Translations under genes and position numbers: made by a program | Source of the DNA: CAYRFE01 sp964423645 [NCBI: uncultured bacterium] | Lineage (GTDB): Bacteria; Macinerneyibacteriota; Macinerneyibacteria; Macinerneyibacteriales | Length of the DNA: 40,588 nucleotides | Direction of reading: 5' to 3' | NCBI GenBank assembly: GCA_964423645.1 | Contig: CAYRFE010000029.1 | Span: forward strand, 1 to 40,588 | Part shown: one piece after another, positions 16,806-24,322 of the stretch | How the letters are laid out: each line of letters begins with the position of its first letter | Numbering within the stretch: the stretch's first letter is position 1 | The notes under the pieces: generated by a model | The model's database searches: none | Told to the model about the DNA's origin: nothing | The model's input: the letters and a program-made list of their open reading frames with translations, nothing else

Positions 16806-17558
16806 ATGAAGCGTGGTAAATTATACGAATATATGGAGAACGTAGGAGTTTTTACTTTTTTTGTAATAGACTCATATAAATCGATAAAACCTTTCCCGCC
16901 TTTTCGACATATTTTTAAAGATTTTTATGAAATGAGCATAAAATCATTGCCGATCATTATTCTTACCGCATCATTTATGGGTATTATTATGTCGTATCAA
17001 CTTATTCATGAATTACGTTCGTTTGGCGCTGAGACATATGTCGGCGGTATTGTCGGTATTGCGATAACACGTGAGTTGGGCCCTGTATTTGCCGCATTGA
17101 TCTTAGCCGGACGTTTGAGTTCCGGTATTGCCGCTGAGATAGGTTCGATGCGTATCAGTGAACAGATCGATGCGTTGGAAATGATGTCGGTCAATCCCAA
17201 AAATTATTTGGTAGTCCCTCGATTTATCGCGGCGGCGCTTATGATACCGTTGCTCACGGTAATCACCGATGTCATAGCGATGCTTGGGGCATATCTTGTC
17301 GCCGGTAAGGTGTTACATATGTCTTTTTTAAAATACATGAATAATGTGTCGTTTTATGTGAACGGTATCGATATTACTTCAGGCTTGTTCAAAAGCTTTG
17401 TATTCTCACAAATCATCACGCTTGTCGGTGCATATTTCGGGTTTTTTACTCGTGGCGGTGCCGAAGGCGTCGGTAAATCTACGACCAATGCGGTGGTCTA
17501 TGCCTCCATCCTTATTCTGCTTGCAGACTATTTTCTTACTGCAATGTTTTTCGGGTGA
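16806..17558 (+). CDS. mlaE: ABC transporter permease, MlaE family
   Basis: A 250-residue integral membrane permease of the MlaE family, the channel part of an MCE-type lipid transporter. Typical features are the ASFMGIIMSYQLIHELRSFGAETYVGGIVGIAITRELGPVFAALILAGRLSSGIAAEIGSMRISEQIDALEMM block, which includes the coupling helix, then hydrophobic segments to the C-terminus. The length is usual. The ATG at 16806 has no SD and sits at the predicted transcription start; the next in-frame ATG (16833) has no SD either. mlaF follows after 6 bases and mlaD after that. In Gram-negatives this complex keeps outer-membrane lipid asymmetry; the direction of transport is not shown here. Confidence 0.93.
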   Translation: MKRGKLYEYMENVGVFTFFVIDSYKSIKPFPPFRHIFKDFYEMSIKSLPIIILTASFMGIIMSYQLIHELRSFGAETYVGGIVGIAITRELGPVFAALILAGRLSSGIAAEIGSMRISEQIDALEMMSVNPKNYLVVPRFIAAALMIPLLTVITDVIAMLGAYLVAGKVLHMSFLKYMNNVSFYVNGIDITSGLFKSFVFSQIITLVGAYFGFFTRGGAEGVGKSTTNAVVYASILILLADYFLTAMFFG

Positions 17559-17564
17559 TGAGCG

Positions 17565-18314
17565 ATGATTGAAGTTCGTAATGTATATAAGCAATTTAGA
17601 GATAACCATGTTTTGAGCGGTGTTGATATCGATATCGAAGAGGGTAAAACCGTCGCGATAATCGGTCAAAGCGGATGTGGGAAAAGTGTATTACTGAAGA
17701 CCATTGTCGGACTGATCGAGCCTGATGCGGGCTCCATCCTTGTTGATAACAAAACTATTGTCGGTGCGACACGTGAAGAACTTGAAGATATGCGTTCACA
17801 CTTCAGTTACCTTTTTCAGGGAGGCGCATTGTTTGATTCGATGACGATTCTGGAAAACGTTGCATTCCCCATTGTATGGGGTACCAATCGTCATGCCGAA
17901 GATGCTGATATCACATCAAAAGTAAAAGAAGTGCTTGCGATGGTAGGGCTTAAAAACGTTGAATATCTCAAACCTTCCGAATTAAGCGGTGGTATGAAAA
18001 AACGTGCGGCACTTGCCAGAGCTGTCATTGAGAATCCGAAATATATTTTTTATGACGAGCCGACAACCGGTCTTGATCCGGTCATGAGTGCAAATATTGA
18101 TGCATTGATCACCGGATTGCAGAAAGATCTGGGCCTCACATCGGTTGTTGTCACACATGATATGGAGACGGTGTATAGAATCGCTGATAGAATTTTTATG
18201 CTCTATCAAGGAAAAGTAGTGTTTGACGGTTCACCGAAAGAAATTAAAAAGAGCGACAGTCCGATCGTGCAGCAGTTTATTAACCGCCGCGAAAACGGAC
18301 CGATTGTCGTATAA
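17565..18314 (+). CDS. mlaF: ABC transporter ATP-binding protein, MlaF family
   Basis: A 249-residue ATPase that drives the MlaE permease. Walker A is GQSGCGKS (residues 34-41), the Q-loop region is FSYLFQGGALFDSMTILENVAFP, the signature motif is LSGGMKKRAALARA, Walker B is YIFYDEPTTGLDP and the switch histidine lies in VVTHDM. The signature LSGGM(x)KR is the MlaF-type variant. The gene lies between mlaE and mlaD with 6- and 11-base gaps, so the three are translated from one mRNA. Confidence 0.95.
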   Translation: MIEVRNVYKQFRDNHVLSGVDIDIEEGKTVAIIGQSGCGKSVLLKTIVGLIEPDAGSILVDNKTIVGATREELEDMRSHFSYLFQGGALFDSMTILENVAFPIVWGTNRHAEDADITSKVKEVLAMVGLKNVEYLKPSELSGGMKKRAALARAVIENPKYIFYDEPTTGLDPVMSANIDALITGLQKDLGLTSVVVTHDMETVYRIADRIFMLYQGKVVFDGSPKEIKKSDSPIVQQFINRRENGPIVV

Positions 18315-18325
18315 CGGAGGCTTCG

Positions 18326-19249
18326 ATGAAAAAAGAAGTGAAATGGGGTTTGTTCGTTTCAGCAACAGTAGGCTTGTTTTTTGTTATGTTTTTTATGCTG
18401 GGCGAGTTGAGTATGTTCAAAAAGGGATATACGCTCTATGCGACGTATACATTTGCAAACGGACTTGATGCCAATGCGCCGGTACGTCTTGGCGGGATAA
18501 GTATTGGTACAGTAAAGAAGATTGAAATGAAAGAAGATGAAACAGGACGTACCTATATATTGGTGACCATGTGGGTTGAGCAAAATATTCGTTTACGCGA
18601 GGGATCGCGTTTCTATATCAACACAATGGGATTATTGGGAGAGAAATATATCGAGATCAGCCAAGGAGAACCGACCAATCCGTTGCTGGCGCATAATTCA
18701 ATCGTCAAAGGAGTGAACCCTCTCAGCACGGAAGAATTGTTTGCAAAAGGAAATGAGATCGCATCTGATCTGAAAGAGATCATGGGGCAACTTCGTATGA
18801 TAATGGATAAGAACAGCCTTGAAGATTTTCGTCGAATCGTAAAAAATATGGGAGACGTGTTATATCAAACAAAGGGAATTCTCAGCGATAATCGGGAGAA
18901 TATAAAAGTAACGACATCCAATCTTGCCGCATCCTCACAAGACATCATACGAATTACCGATGATGTGCGAAAGATCACTCGTGAACTTTCCCGAGGTGTT
19001 GACGGTCGCGGAGAAAAGATAGGGCAAACCCTTGATGATATCGGGAAAATGTCTCGTCAACTTGGAGAGTTATCCGATACGTTGAATTCGATCAACAAGG
19101 ATATCAAAGCCGGCAAAGGAAATATCGGGAAACTCATGAACGATGAAAAGGTCTATACCAATATAGAAGAAGCGACGCAGGAATTGAATGAAATGATAAA
19201 GGATATGAAGAAAAACCCCAAGAAATACTTCTCAGTATCCGTGTTTTAA
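18326..19249 (+). CDS. mlaD: MCE-domain lipid-binding protein, MlaD family
   Basis: A 307-residue protein anchored by one N-terminal membrane helix (about residues 8-24, FVSATVGLFFVMFFMLGEL). An MCE domain follows at about 35-115 (YATYTFANGLDANAPVRLGGISIGTVKKIEM, then INTMGLLGEKYIEIS). The remaining ~180 residues are a long helical and coiled-coil tail with LADLN-type repeats (ENIKVTTSNLAASSQDIIRITDDVRKITREL). This tail is longer than in E. coli MlaD and is common in other diderm phyla. Role: the periplasmic hexameric lipid ring on the MlaE-MlaF complex. SD GGAGG precedes the ATG. No mlaB- or mlaC-like gene is next to it. Confidence 0.92.
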   Translation: MKKEVKWGLFVSATVGLFFVMFFMLGELSMFKKGYTLYATYTFANGLDANAPVRLGGISIGTVKKIEMKEDETGRTYILVTMWVEQNIRLREGSRFYINTMGLLGEKYIEISQGEPTNPLLAHNSIVKGVNPLSTEELFAKGNEIASDLKEIMGQLRMIMDKNSLEDFRRIVKNMGDVLYQTKGILSDNRENIKVTTSNLAASSQDIIRITDDVRKITRELSRGVDGRGEKIGQTLDDIGKMSRQLGELSDTLNSINKDIKAGKGNIGKLMNDEKVYTNIEEATQELNEMIKDMKKNPKKYFSVSVF

Positions 19250-19250
19250 T

Positions 19251-20600
19251 ATGAAACGTGAAAAAACTGTCTATGTTTGTTCTCAATGCGGCAAAGAATA
19301 CCCTCGTTGGGTGGGTAAGTGTCAAGAATGTAATTCATGGGGAAGTGTTGCCGAAGAAATTCGGATCACAGATTCAAAAACAAAAACAACATCAGCCGTA
19401 GTCACATCAGATGCCATACCGTTATCTGAGGTAGCGTTCGATCGAACGAATGATATTGTGCCGACAGGAATCGGCGAAGTGGATCGCGTATTGGGGGGAG
19501 GATTTTTTAAAAAAAGTCTAACCTTACTTTCGGGTGGTCCGGGGATCGGAAAGTCGACATTAATGCTTCAGATCGCTGACCAAAGCGTTAGACGTGATGC
19601 ACGCGTATTGTATATTTCGGCGGAAGAAAGCGCGGAACAGATAAGGGAACGCGCGGAACGGCTACACGTCGATACTCGGATGCTTATTTCAAATGAAGAT
19701 CGCCTTGATGCGATTATTTCGTTGATTGAAAAAACAAATGCCACATTGATTGTCGTGGATTCTATTCAAACTATTTATGACCCGTCACTCGATAGTCTCG
19801 CCGGTACAGTGAGTCAGGTGCGCCAGGCGGCATTTCGATTGCGAGAATGTGCACATTCTCGAGGTATTGCGATCATTCTGATCGGGCATGTTACAAAAGT
19901 CGGGTCTATCGCCGGACCGATGGTATTAGAGCATATGGTCGATACCGTGTTGTTTTTTGAAGGGGATGATCGCAATTTTTGGCGTATCTTGAGATCAACC
20001 AAGAATCGATTCGGGTCAACTCAGGAGATCGGCGTATTTTCTATGGATAACAACGGTCTTACCGAAATAACGAATCCTTCGACCTTTTTTCTTGAGGAAG
20101 GGCATGCGCTTTCAGGGAGCGTGACTGTCACGGTGATGGAAGGTGTACGGCCGATATTTCTGGAGATCCAAGCTTTAGTAAGTCGTTCGTATTATGCAAT
20201 TCCTCAACGAGTGGCACACGGAATTGATGCAAAATCGTTATCGATCATTTTGGCCGTGTTGGAAAAAAGGCTTCATTATGAAATGGGTAAATATGACGTG
20301 TTCGTAAATGTAGTCGGCGGGATATCGGTGAAGGAAACATCTGCGGGTGCGGGGATCGCGCTTGCATTGGTTTCGTCACTTCTTGACCGAGCTATACCGC
20401 CGCGAACGGTAGTCATGGGCGAGGTCGGGTTGTCGGGCGAACTCAGGAAAGTTCCGTTTACCGATAGGCGCATTGATGAAGCGGCAAAATTAGGGTTTGC
20501 TACGATTGTCTTGCCGGAATCGTCCCATAAAATGCGGAAAGACATGACAATCGTCTCAGCACCTACGCTGAAAGATATTATTGAGAAGGTATTTCAATGA
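19251..20600 (+). CDS. radA: DNA repair protein RadA (Sms)
   Basis: A RecA-like branch-migration ATPase of 449 residues, the usual length. The N-terminal zinc finger is C10, C13, C24, C27. Walker A is GGPGIGKST (residues 95-103), and the RadA-specific KNRFG motif is at residues 251-255. The C-terminal part is a Lon-protease-like domain (DVFVNVVGGISVKETSAGAGIALALVSSLL) in which RadA normally lacks catalysis. The start codon follows the mlaD stop after one base and its SD must lie inside mlaD. The end overlaps ispD by 4 bases. Its place between lipid transport and isoprenoid genes reflects operon packing rather than a shared pathway. Confidence 0.96.
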   Translation: MKREKTVYVCSQCGKEYPRWVGKCQECNSWGSVAEEIRITDSKTKTTSAVVTSDAIPLSEVAFDRTNDIVPTGIGEVDRVLGGGFFKKSLTLLSGGPGIGKSTLMLQIADQSVRRDARVLYISAEESAEQIRERAERLHVDTRMLISNEDRLDAIISLIEKTNATLIVVDSIQTIYDPSLDSLAGTVSQVRQAAFRLRECAHSRGIAIILIGHVTKVGSIAGPMVLEHMVDTVLFFEGDDRNFWRILRSTKNRFGSTQEIGVFSMDNNGLTEITNPSTFFLEEGHALSGSVTVTVMEGVRPIFLEIQALVSRSYYAIPQRVAHGIDAKSLSIILAVLEKRLHYEMGKYDVFVNVVGGISVKETSAGAGIALALVSSLLDRAIPPRTVVMGEVGLSGELRKVPFTDRRIDEAAKLGFATIVLPESSHKMRKDMTIVSAPTLKDIIEKVFQ

Positions 20601-21298
20601 GTGTGGATGCCGTCATTGTTGCCGGCGGAAACGGAACGCGTATAGGCGGACAGACCAAGAAGCAGTTTCTTGAGCTTGACGGTATCCCTGTCGTGGTAAG
20701 GACGCTCCGTGTTTTCGAGTCGATCAATGACATTCGTAACACTATTTTAATTGTTCCTGATGATGAACTTTCTGTCGCGATTCAATTACTCGGCAGGTAT
20801 AATCTTGAACATGTTCGTTGTGTCGCAGGCGGATCACGACGGCAAGATTCGGTATATAACGGATTATGTGCATTACAAGACCCGGAAAGTGTGGTGATTC
20901 ATGATGGAGTGCGACCATTTGTGAGCACGGGGTGTGTACAACGAATTCTTGCTGAGTCGGTGCTCCATGACGCAGTGATTTGTGCATTGCCTGTGACGGA
21001 TACGATAAAAGAGGTTGACAAAGAGGGGCGAATCATTCAAACGCTCCCGCGAGCGCCATTACGTGCCGTGCAGACGCCGCAAATTTTCAAATATCATCAG
21101 CTGAAATCATTCATGGAAGAATTTGTCTCATATGATGCCACAGATGAAGCAACTTTTTTTGAATTGAAAGGACTTCCGGTTTACTGTATAATGGGCGAAG
21201 CGGATAATATAAAAATTACTGTCCCCGAGGATTTACACAGGGCATGCGATATTTTGAAACGTAAGGAGCATGATGTACAGAGTCGGAATGGGATATGA
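20597..21298 (+). CDS. ispD: 2-C-methyl-D-erythritol 4-phosphate cytidylyltransferase
   Basis: Third enzyme of the MEP isoprenoid pathway, joining CTP and MEP to give CDP-ME. The 233-residue protein has the nucleotide-binding loop AVIVAGGNGTRIGGQTKKQF near the N-terminus, GGSRRQDSVYNGL, the IHDGVRPFV motif and the PLRAVQTPQIF segment, then EADNIKITVPEDL near the end. All are family signatures. It overlaps radA by 4 bases and ispF by 26-29 bases, which implies coupled translation. ispF next to it catalyses a later step of the same pathway. Confidence 0.96.
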   Translation: MSVDAVIVAGGNGTRIGGQTKKQFLELDGIPVVVRTLRVFESINDIRNTILIVPDDELSVAIQLLGRYNLEHVRCVAGGSRRQDSVYNGLCALQDPESVVIHDGVRPFVSTGCVQRILAESVLHDAVICALPVTDTIKEVDKEGRIIQTLPRAPLRAVQTPQIFKYHQLKSFMEEFVSYDATDEATFFELKGLPVYCIMGEADNIKITVPEDLHRACDILKRKEHDVQSRNGI

Positions 21299-21752
21299 CA
21301 TACATCGGTTTACCGAAGGAAGAAAACTAGTTCTCGGTGGTGTGTGCATAGATCATTTTGCGGGACTTGACGGTCATTCGGATGCGGATGTGGTGATACA
21401 TGCGATCATGGATGCATTATTGGGAGCGGCCGGAAAAGATGATATCGGGCATCTATTTCCCAATACCGATCCCGTTTTCAAGAATATCTCAAGTGTTGAA
21501 TTATTACGTCATGTGCATGCACTTATCGCACAAGAATGGATCGTGGTGAATATCGATACCGTAGTGATCGCTGAAAGACCTAAAATTGCACCATATATTA
21601 CTGAGATGAAAATAATTGTGAGTGAGGTATTGAATATTGAACCGTCGGCGGTAGGTGTCAAAGCAACGACAAATGAAACGCTTGGTGCGTTGGGACGTTG
21701 TGAAGGAATAGCTGCGCTTGCCAATGTATTGCTTCAAAGGAGATGTGCATGA
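21273..21752 (+). CDS. ispF: 2-C-methyl-D-erythritol 2,4-cyclodiphosphate synthase
   Basis: MEP pathway enzyme converting CDP-ME 2-phosphate into the cyclic diphosphate with loss of CMP. It has 159 residues from the ATG at 21273; an ATG at 21270 is also possible. AAGGAG at 21263-21268 is better spaced for 21273, and the resulting start MYRVGMGYDIHRF is typical. Metal ligands D9 and H11 are present, as are LDGHSDADVVIHAIMDALLGAA, DIGHLFPNTD and the C-terminal KATTNETLGALGRCEGIAA. It starts inside the 3' end of ispD, and its stop overlaps the ATG of the receiver gene. Confidence 0.95.
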   Translation: MYRVGMGYDIHRFTEGRKLVLGGVCIDHFAGLDGHSDADVVIHAIMDALLGAAGKDDIGHLFPNTDPVFKNISSVELLRHVHALIAQEWIVVNIDTVVIAERPKIAPYITEMKIIVSEVLNIEPSAVGVKATTNETLGALGRCEGIAALANVLLQRRCA

Positions 21753-22096
21753 AGATACTTCTTATTGATGACGAAAGCTTTATTTTGAATCTGCTTGCAG
21801 AAGTGGCAGAAATGAATGGACATCAAACCGTTACGGCAGGTAATGGTGCTGACGCAGTGAAAGTATTTCGCGAAAATCCTGATATAAAGACGGTATTTTG
21901 CGATTTTACCCTTCCTGATACCGACGGATTGACTGTTATTGCGCAAATTAAAGCAATTCGCCCTTCATCAACCGTATATTTGTTGACAGGCTGGGGAGTA
22001 TCCTATTTCGAAGATAAGGATACGTCGCTTGTTGCGGAGATCATTACGAAACCGTTTGATATTCAACATATTATTACACTTTTGTCAAATGGATAA
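21749..22096 (+). CDS. Stand-alone response-regulator receiver protein
   Basis: A 115-residue CheY-like receiver with no output domain. It has the acidic pair D7-D8, phospho-acceptor D52 (VFCDFTLPD), switch Thr80 (LLTGWG) and Lys101 (ITKPFD), so phosphorylation should be possible. The start ATGAAGATACTT at 21749 overlaps the ispF stop (ATGA) and has AAAGGAG six bases upstream; an in-frame earlier ATG at 21743 is less well placed. scpA begins 8 bases before its stop. It has no kinase next to it, and its location between isoprenoid synthesis and chromosome-segregation genes is unusual. Confidence 0.88.
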   Translation: MKILLIDDESFILNLLAEVAEMNGHQTVTAGNGADAVKVFRENPDIKTVFCDFTLPDTDGLTVIAQIKAIRPSSTVYLLTGWGVSYFEDKDTSLVAEIITKPFDIQHIITLLSNG

Positions 22097-22814
22097 GCCC
22101 ACACTGAAACTCGATATTTTTGAAGGGCCTCTTGACCTTTTGTTGTTTCTCATAAAAGAGAATAAAATGGATATTTATGATATTCGTATTTCGGTTATCA
22201 CCGAACAATATATCAGTTGTCTTAATCTTATGGTGCAGATGGATATGGAAATCGCTACCGAATTTATGGTAATGGCATCGACTTTGATGTATATAAAGTC
22301 AAAAATGTTGCTTCCTACCGAACAGGTCACATCGGATGAGATTGATGTCGATGATCCGCGTGCCCAACTTGTACATCAACTGATGGAATATAAGCTGTTC
22401 AAGGCCGCCGCAGAGCTTCTTGACCGGTATGAGTTGTCGATGCTTGAAACGTATCGTCGTGATGTCAGTAAAGAAGCCGCATCGTATACCAGTCGTGAAT
22501 TATTATTTGATGTGTCGTTCTATGAATTATTGGAATCGTATCAATCCCTTATTGCACGAGTCGGTACAGTTGTATATCATGAAGTTGAACGAGAAGTGTA
22601 TACGGTAGAAGAAAAGATCGAATCCTTGAAAATATTTTTTGATACACAAGAGAGTACCCCGTTCTCTGACATTATGCGGAAAAGCAGATCAAAAAATGAA
22701 ATAATAGTTTATTTTTTTGCAGTATTGGAGTTAGTACGATTAAAATTCCTGCAAGTCAGGCAAAATGAGGTGTTTGGAGAAATATGGCTGTTCAAGAGTT
22801 TAAATCCGTCATAG
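22089..22814 (+). CDS. scpA: Segregation and condensation protein A
   Basis: The kleisin subunit of the bacterial SMC condensin, bridging the SMC heads and binding ScpB. It has 241 residues from the ATG at 22089, giving the characteristic start MDKPTLKLDIFEGPLDLLLFLIKENKMDIYDIRI. A continuous frame reaches further upstream, but that would bury the start in the receiver gene. Other signatures are ATEFMVMASTLMYIKSKMLLP and the C-terminal winged-helix part ending VRLKFLQVRQNEVFGEIWL. There is no clear SD, so translation is probably coupled to the overlapping receiver gene. Its 3' end overlaps scpB by 31 bases. Confidence 0.94.
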   Translation: MDKPTLKLDIFEGPLDLLLFLIKENKMDIYDIRISVITEQYISCLNLMVQMDMEIATEFMVMASTLMYIKSKMLLPTEQVTSDEIDVDDPRAQLVHQLMEYKLFKAAAELLDRYELSMLETYRRDVSKEAASYTSRELLFDVSFYELLESYQSLIARVGTVVYHEVEREVYTVEEKIESLKIFFDTQESTPFSDIMRKSRSKNEIIVYFFAVLELVRLKFLQVRQNEVFGEIWLFKSLNPS

Positions 22815-23323
22815 AAGCATTGATTTTCGCATCACCGTCTCCGCTTGCCGCGGATAAGATTTGTGAAGTGCTCGGTGATGAAATGATCACACCCGAAGCG
22901 GTCGAGTCGATCGTAGAAGAAATTAATGCTGAATACGATGCACAGGACAGGGGTTTTAAAATTTATAAAATTGCCGGAGGGTTTGAATATCGCAGTATCC
23001 CCGAACACGGCACCTATCTCACGCGGTTGTTCAATATAAAAAAATCTTTTAAATTATCAAAGTCGTCACTTGAGACCTTGGCAGTCGTCGCGTACAATCA
23101 ACCCGTGACTCGTATTGAGATAGAGATGATTCGAAGCGTAAGTGTTCCTCATGTGCTGAATAAATTACTTGAATTGGAGTTGATCAAAGTGGTTGGCGAA
23201 CGTGATACACCGGGGAGACCATTACTCTATGGTTCTACATCGAAGTTTTTGGAATATTTCGGACTTAATTCCCTTGATGATCTTCCGGAGCTTAATGAAA
23301 TAGAAAAGCTGATCCAGTCATGA
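22784..23323 (+). CDS. scpB: Segregation and condensation protein B
   Basis: A 179-residue partner of ScpA in SMC condensin, made of two winged-helix domains. Visible signatures are FKSVIEALIFASPSPLAADKICEVLG at the N-terminus and LSKSSLETLAVVAYNQPVTRIEIEMIRSV, followed by LLELELIKVVGERDTPGRPLLYGSTSKFLEYFGLNSLDDLP. TTTGGAGAAAT precedes the ATG inside scpA. Its stop overlaps the start of rluB (ATGA). scpA-scpB-rluB order is common in bacteria. Confidence 0.95.
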   Translation: MAVQEFKSVIEALIFASPSPLAADKICEVLGDEMITPEAVESIVEEINAEYDAQDRGFKIYKIAGGFEYRSIPEHGTYLTRLFNIKKSFKLSKSSLETLAVVAYNQPVTRIEIEMIRSVSVPHVLNKLLELELIKVVGERDTPGRPLLYGSTSKFLEYFGLNSLDDLPELNEIEKLIQS

Positions 23324-24015
23324 TGCGGCTTGCGCGTTTTATTGCCGAATGTGGCAAAGCGTCCCGACGACAGGCGGAAGTATTGATACAAAACGGTGAG
23401 GTCACGGTTAATGGAGACGTCGTAACAACCCCTGCGACCACTATCGATGAGTTGTATGATACCGTCATGTTAAACGGTGAGCAGTTACACAAAAAAGTGT
23501 ATGAATATGTGAAGTTCTATAAACCGCGAGGATTTACGTGCGCGAAAGATGATAATCGCAACAAAACGATCTATGATTTTTTGGGGAAAGAATTCCTTCA
23601 CTTGAATTATGTGGGACGACTTGATAAAGAGAGCGAGGGCTTGCTTTTGCTGACCAATGACGGTGAGTTGCTTCATGCCCTTACGCACCCGTCGTTTGAA
23701 GTACCGAGGACATACAGGGTCACTACCAATCAACCTCTTCAAACAAAAGATATCGATAAAATGTATGCCGGAATAGAAGATGAGGGCGATGTATTGCGAT
23801 GTGATCATATTCGTATTAAGACACGAGTATTATATGAATTGACGCTTCACACAGGACGAAAGCGGGAGATTCGACGTATGATAAAAGCTGTCGGTAAAAA
23901 AGTAGAATCTCTGGTTCGCATCGAGTATGCAGGAATCACGGTCGGTGATTTGGAGGTCGGAGAGATTCGACCACTCAAGGATAAAGAATTATCTCATTTA
24001 CGTTCGATACTTTAG
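23320..24015 (+). CDS. rluB: 23S rRNA pseudouridine synthase, RluB/RsuA family
   Basis: A 231-residue enzyme that isomerises a uridine in large-subunit rRNA; RluB is favoured over RsuA by position after scpB. The N-terminal S4 RNA-binding domain is RLARFIAECGKASRRQAEVLIQNGEVTVNG. The catalytic motif is VGRLDKESEGLLLLTNDGEL with the nucleophilic Asp. The family's later motifs PRTYRV and LHTGRKREIRRMIKAVG are present. Two adjacent ATGs (23320 and 23323) overlap the scpB stop. It ends the long operon; a hairpin-repeat element starts nine bases beyond the stop. Confidence 0.93.
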   Translation: MMRLARFIAECGKASRRQAEVLIQNGEVTVNGDVVTTPATTIDELYDTVMLNGEQLHKKVYEYVKFYKPRGFTCAKDDNRNKTIYDFLGKEFLHLNYVGRLDKESEGLLLLTNDGELLHALTHPSFEVPRTYRVTTNQPLQTKDIDKMYAGIEDEGDVLRCDHIRIKTRVLYELTLHTGRKREIRRMIKAVGKKVESLVRIEYAGITVGDLEVGEIRPLKDKELSHLRSIL

Positions 24016-24023
24016 ACAAAACA

Positions 24024-24211
24024 GGTCAAATTCTCCCTACCCGGCTTCGACATTACTATGAGAGTTTTGTTATTATAAGGGGTGTGGGGACGAAGTCCCC
24101 ACATATTAAAAAATAAGCCCCGCCCAAAAGAAAAGGGCGGGGTTTGGGGTGGGCACACAAATAGAGTGTTTTTGGGGAGAGACCCCGTAGCTTGCTGCCG
24201 GGTAGTTCATT
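24024..24211 (+). repeat. Dispersed hairpin-repeat element, full copy
   Basis: The copy begins GGTCAAATTC and ends GTAGTTCATT, as does the copy at 40223-40397. Hairpin 1 is GTGGGGAC-gaa-GTCCCCAC (24084-24102). Hairpin 2 is CCCCGCCC (24118-24125) with GGGCGGGG (24135-24142). Hairpin 3 (24183-24202) is CCCCGTAGC-tt-GCTG with one mismatch in the last arm. Hairpin 2 arms differ from the 40300 copy by a paired change (G-C for T-A). The element fills most of the 307-base gap between rluB and the radical SAM gene; no gene lies in it. Hairpin 1 or 2 might also act as a terminator for the upstream operon, although no T-run follows. Confidence 0.85.
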
Positions 24212-24322
24212 TAGTAGAATTTTTGTGATACCTCATAAGGTGTCTCGAGTAGTTCAATATTTACAAAAAATCTTCCACACCGCACTGTGTTCGTGCTATA
24301 CTATTCAACGAGGAAACACACA

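Noticed and set aside
24016-24322. CRISPR-like or riboswitch element upstream of the radical SAM gene
   Set aside because: No regular spacer-repeat pattern and no known riboswitch motif; the structure is explained by the dispersed hairpin element.
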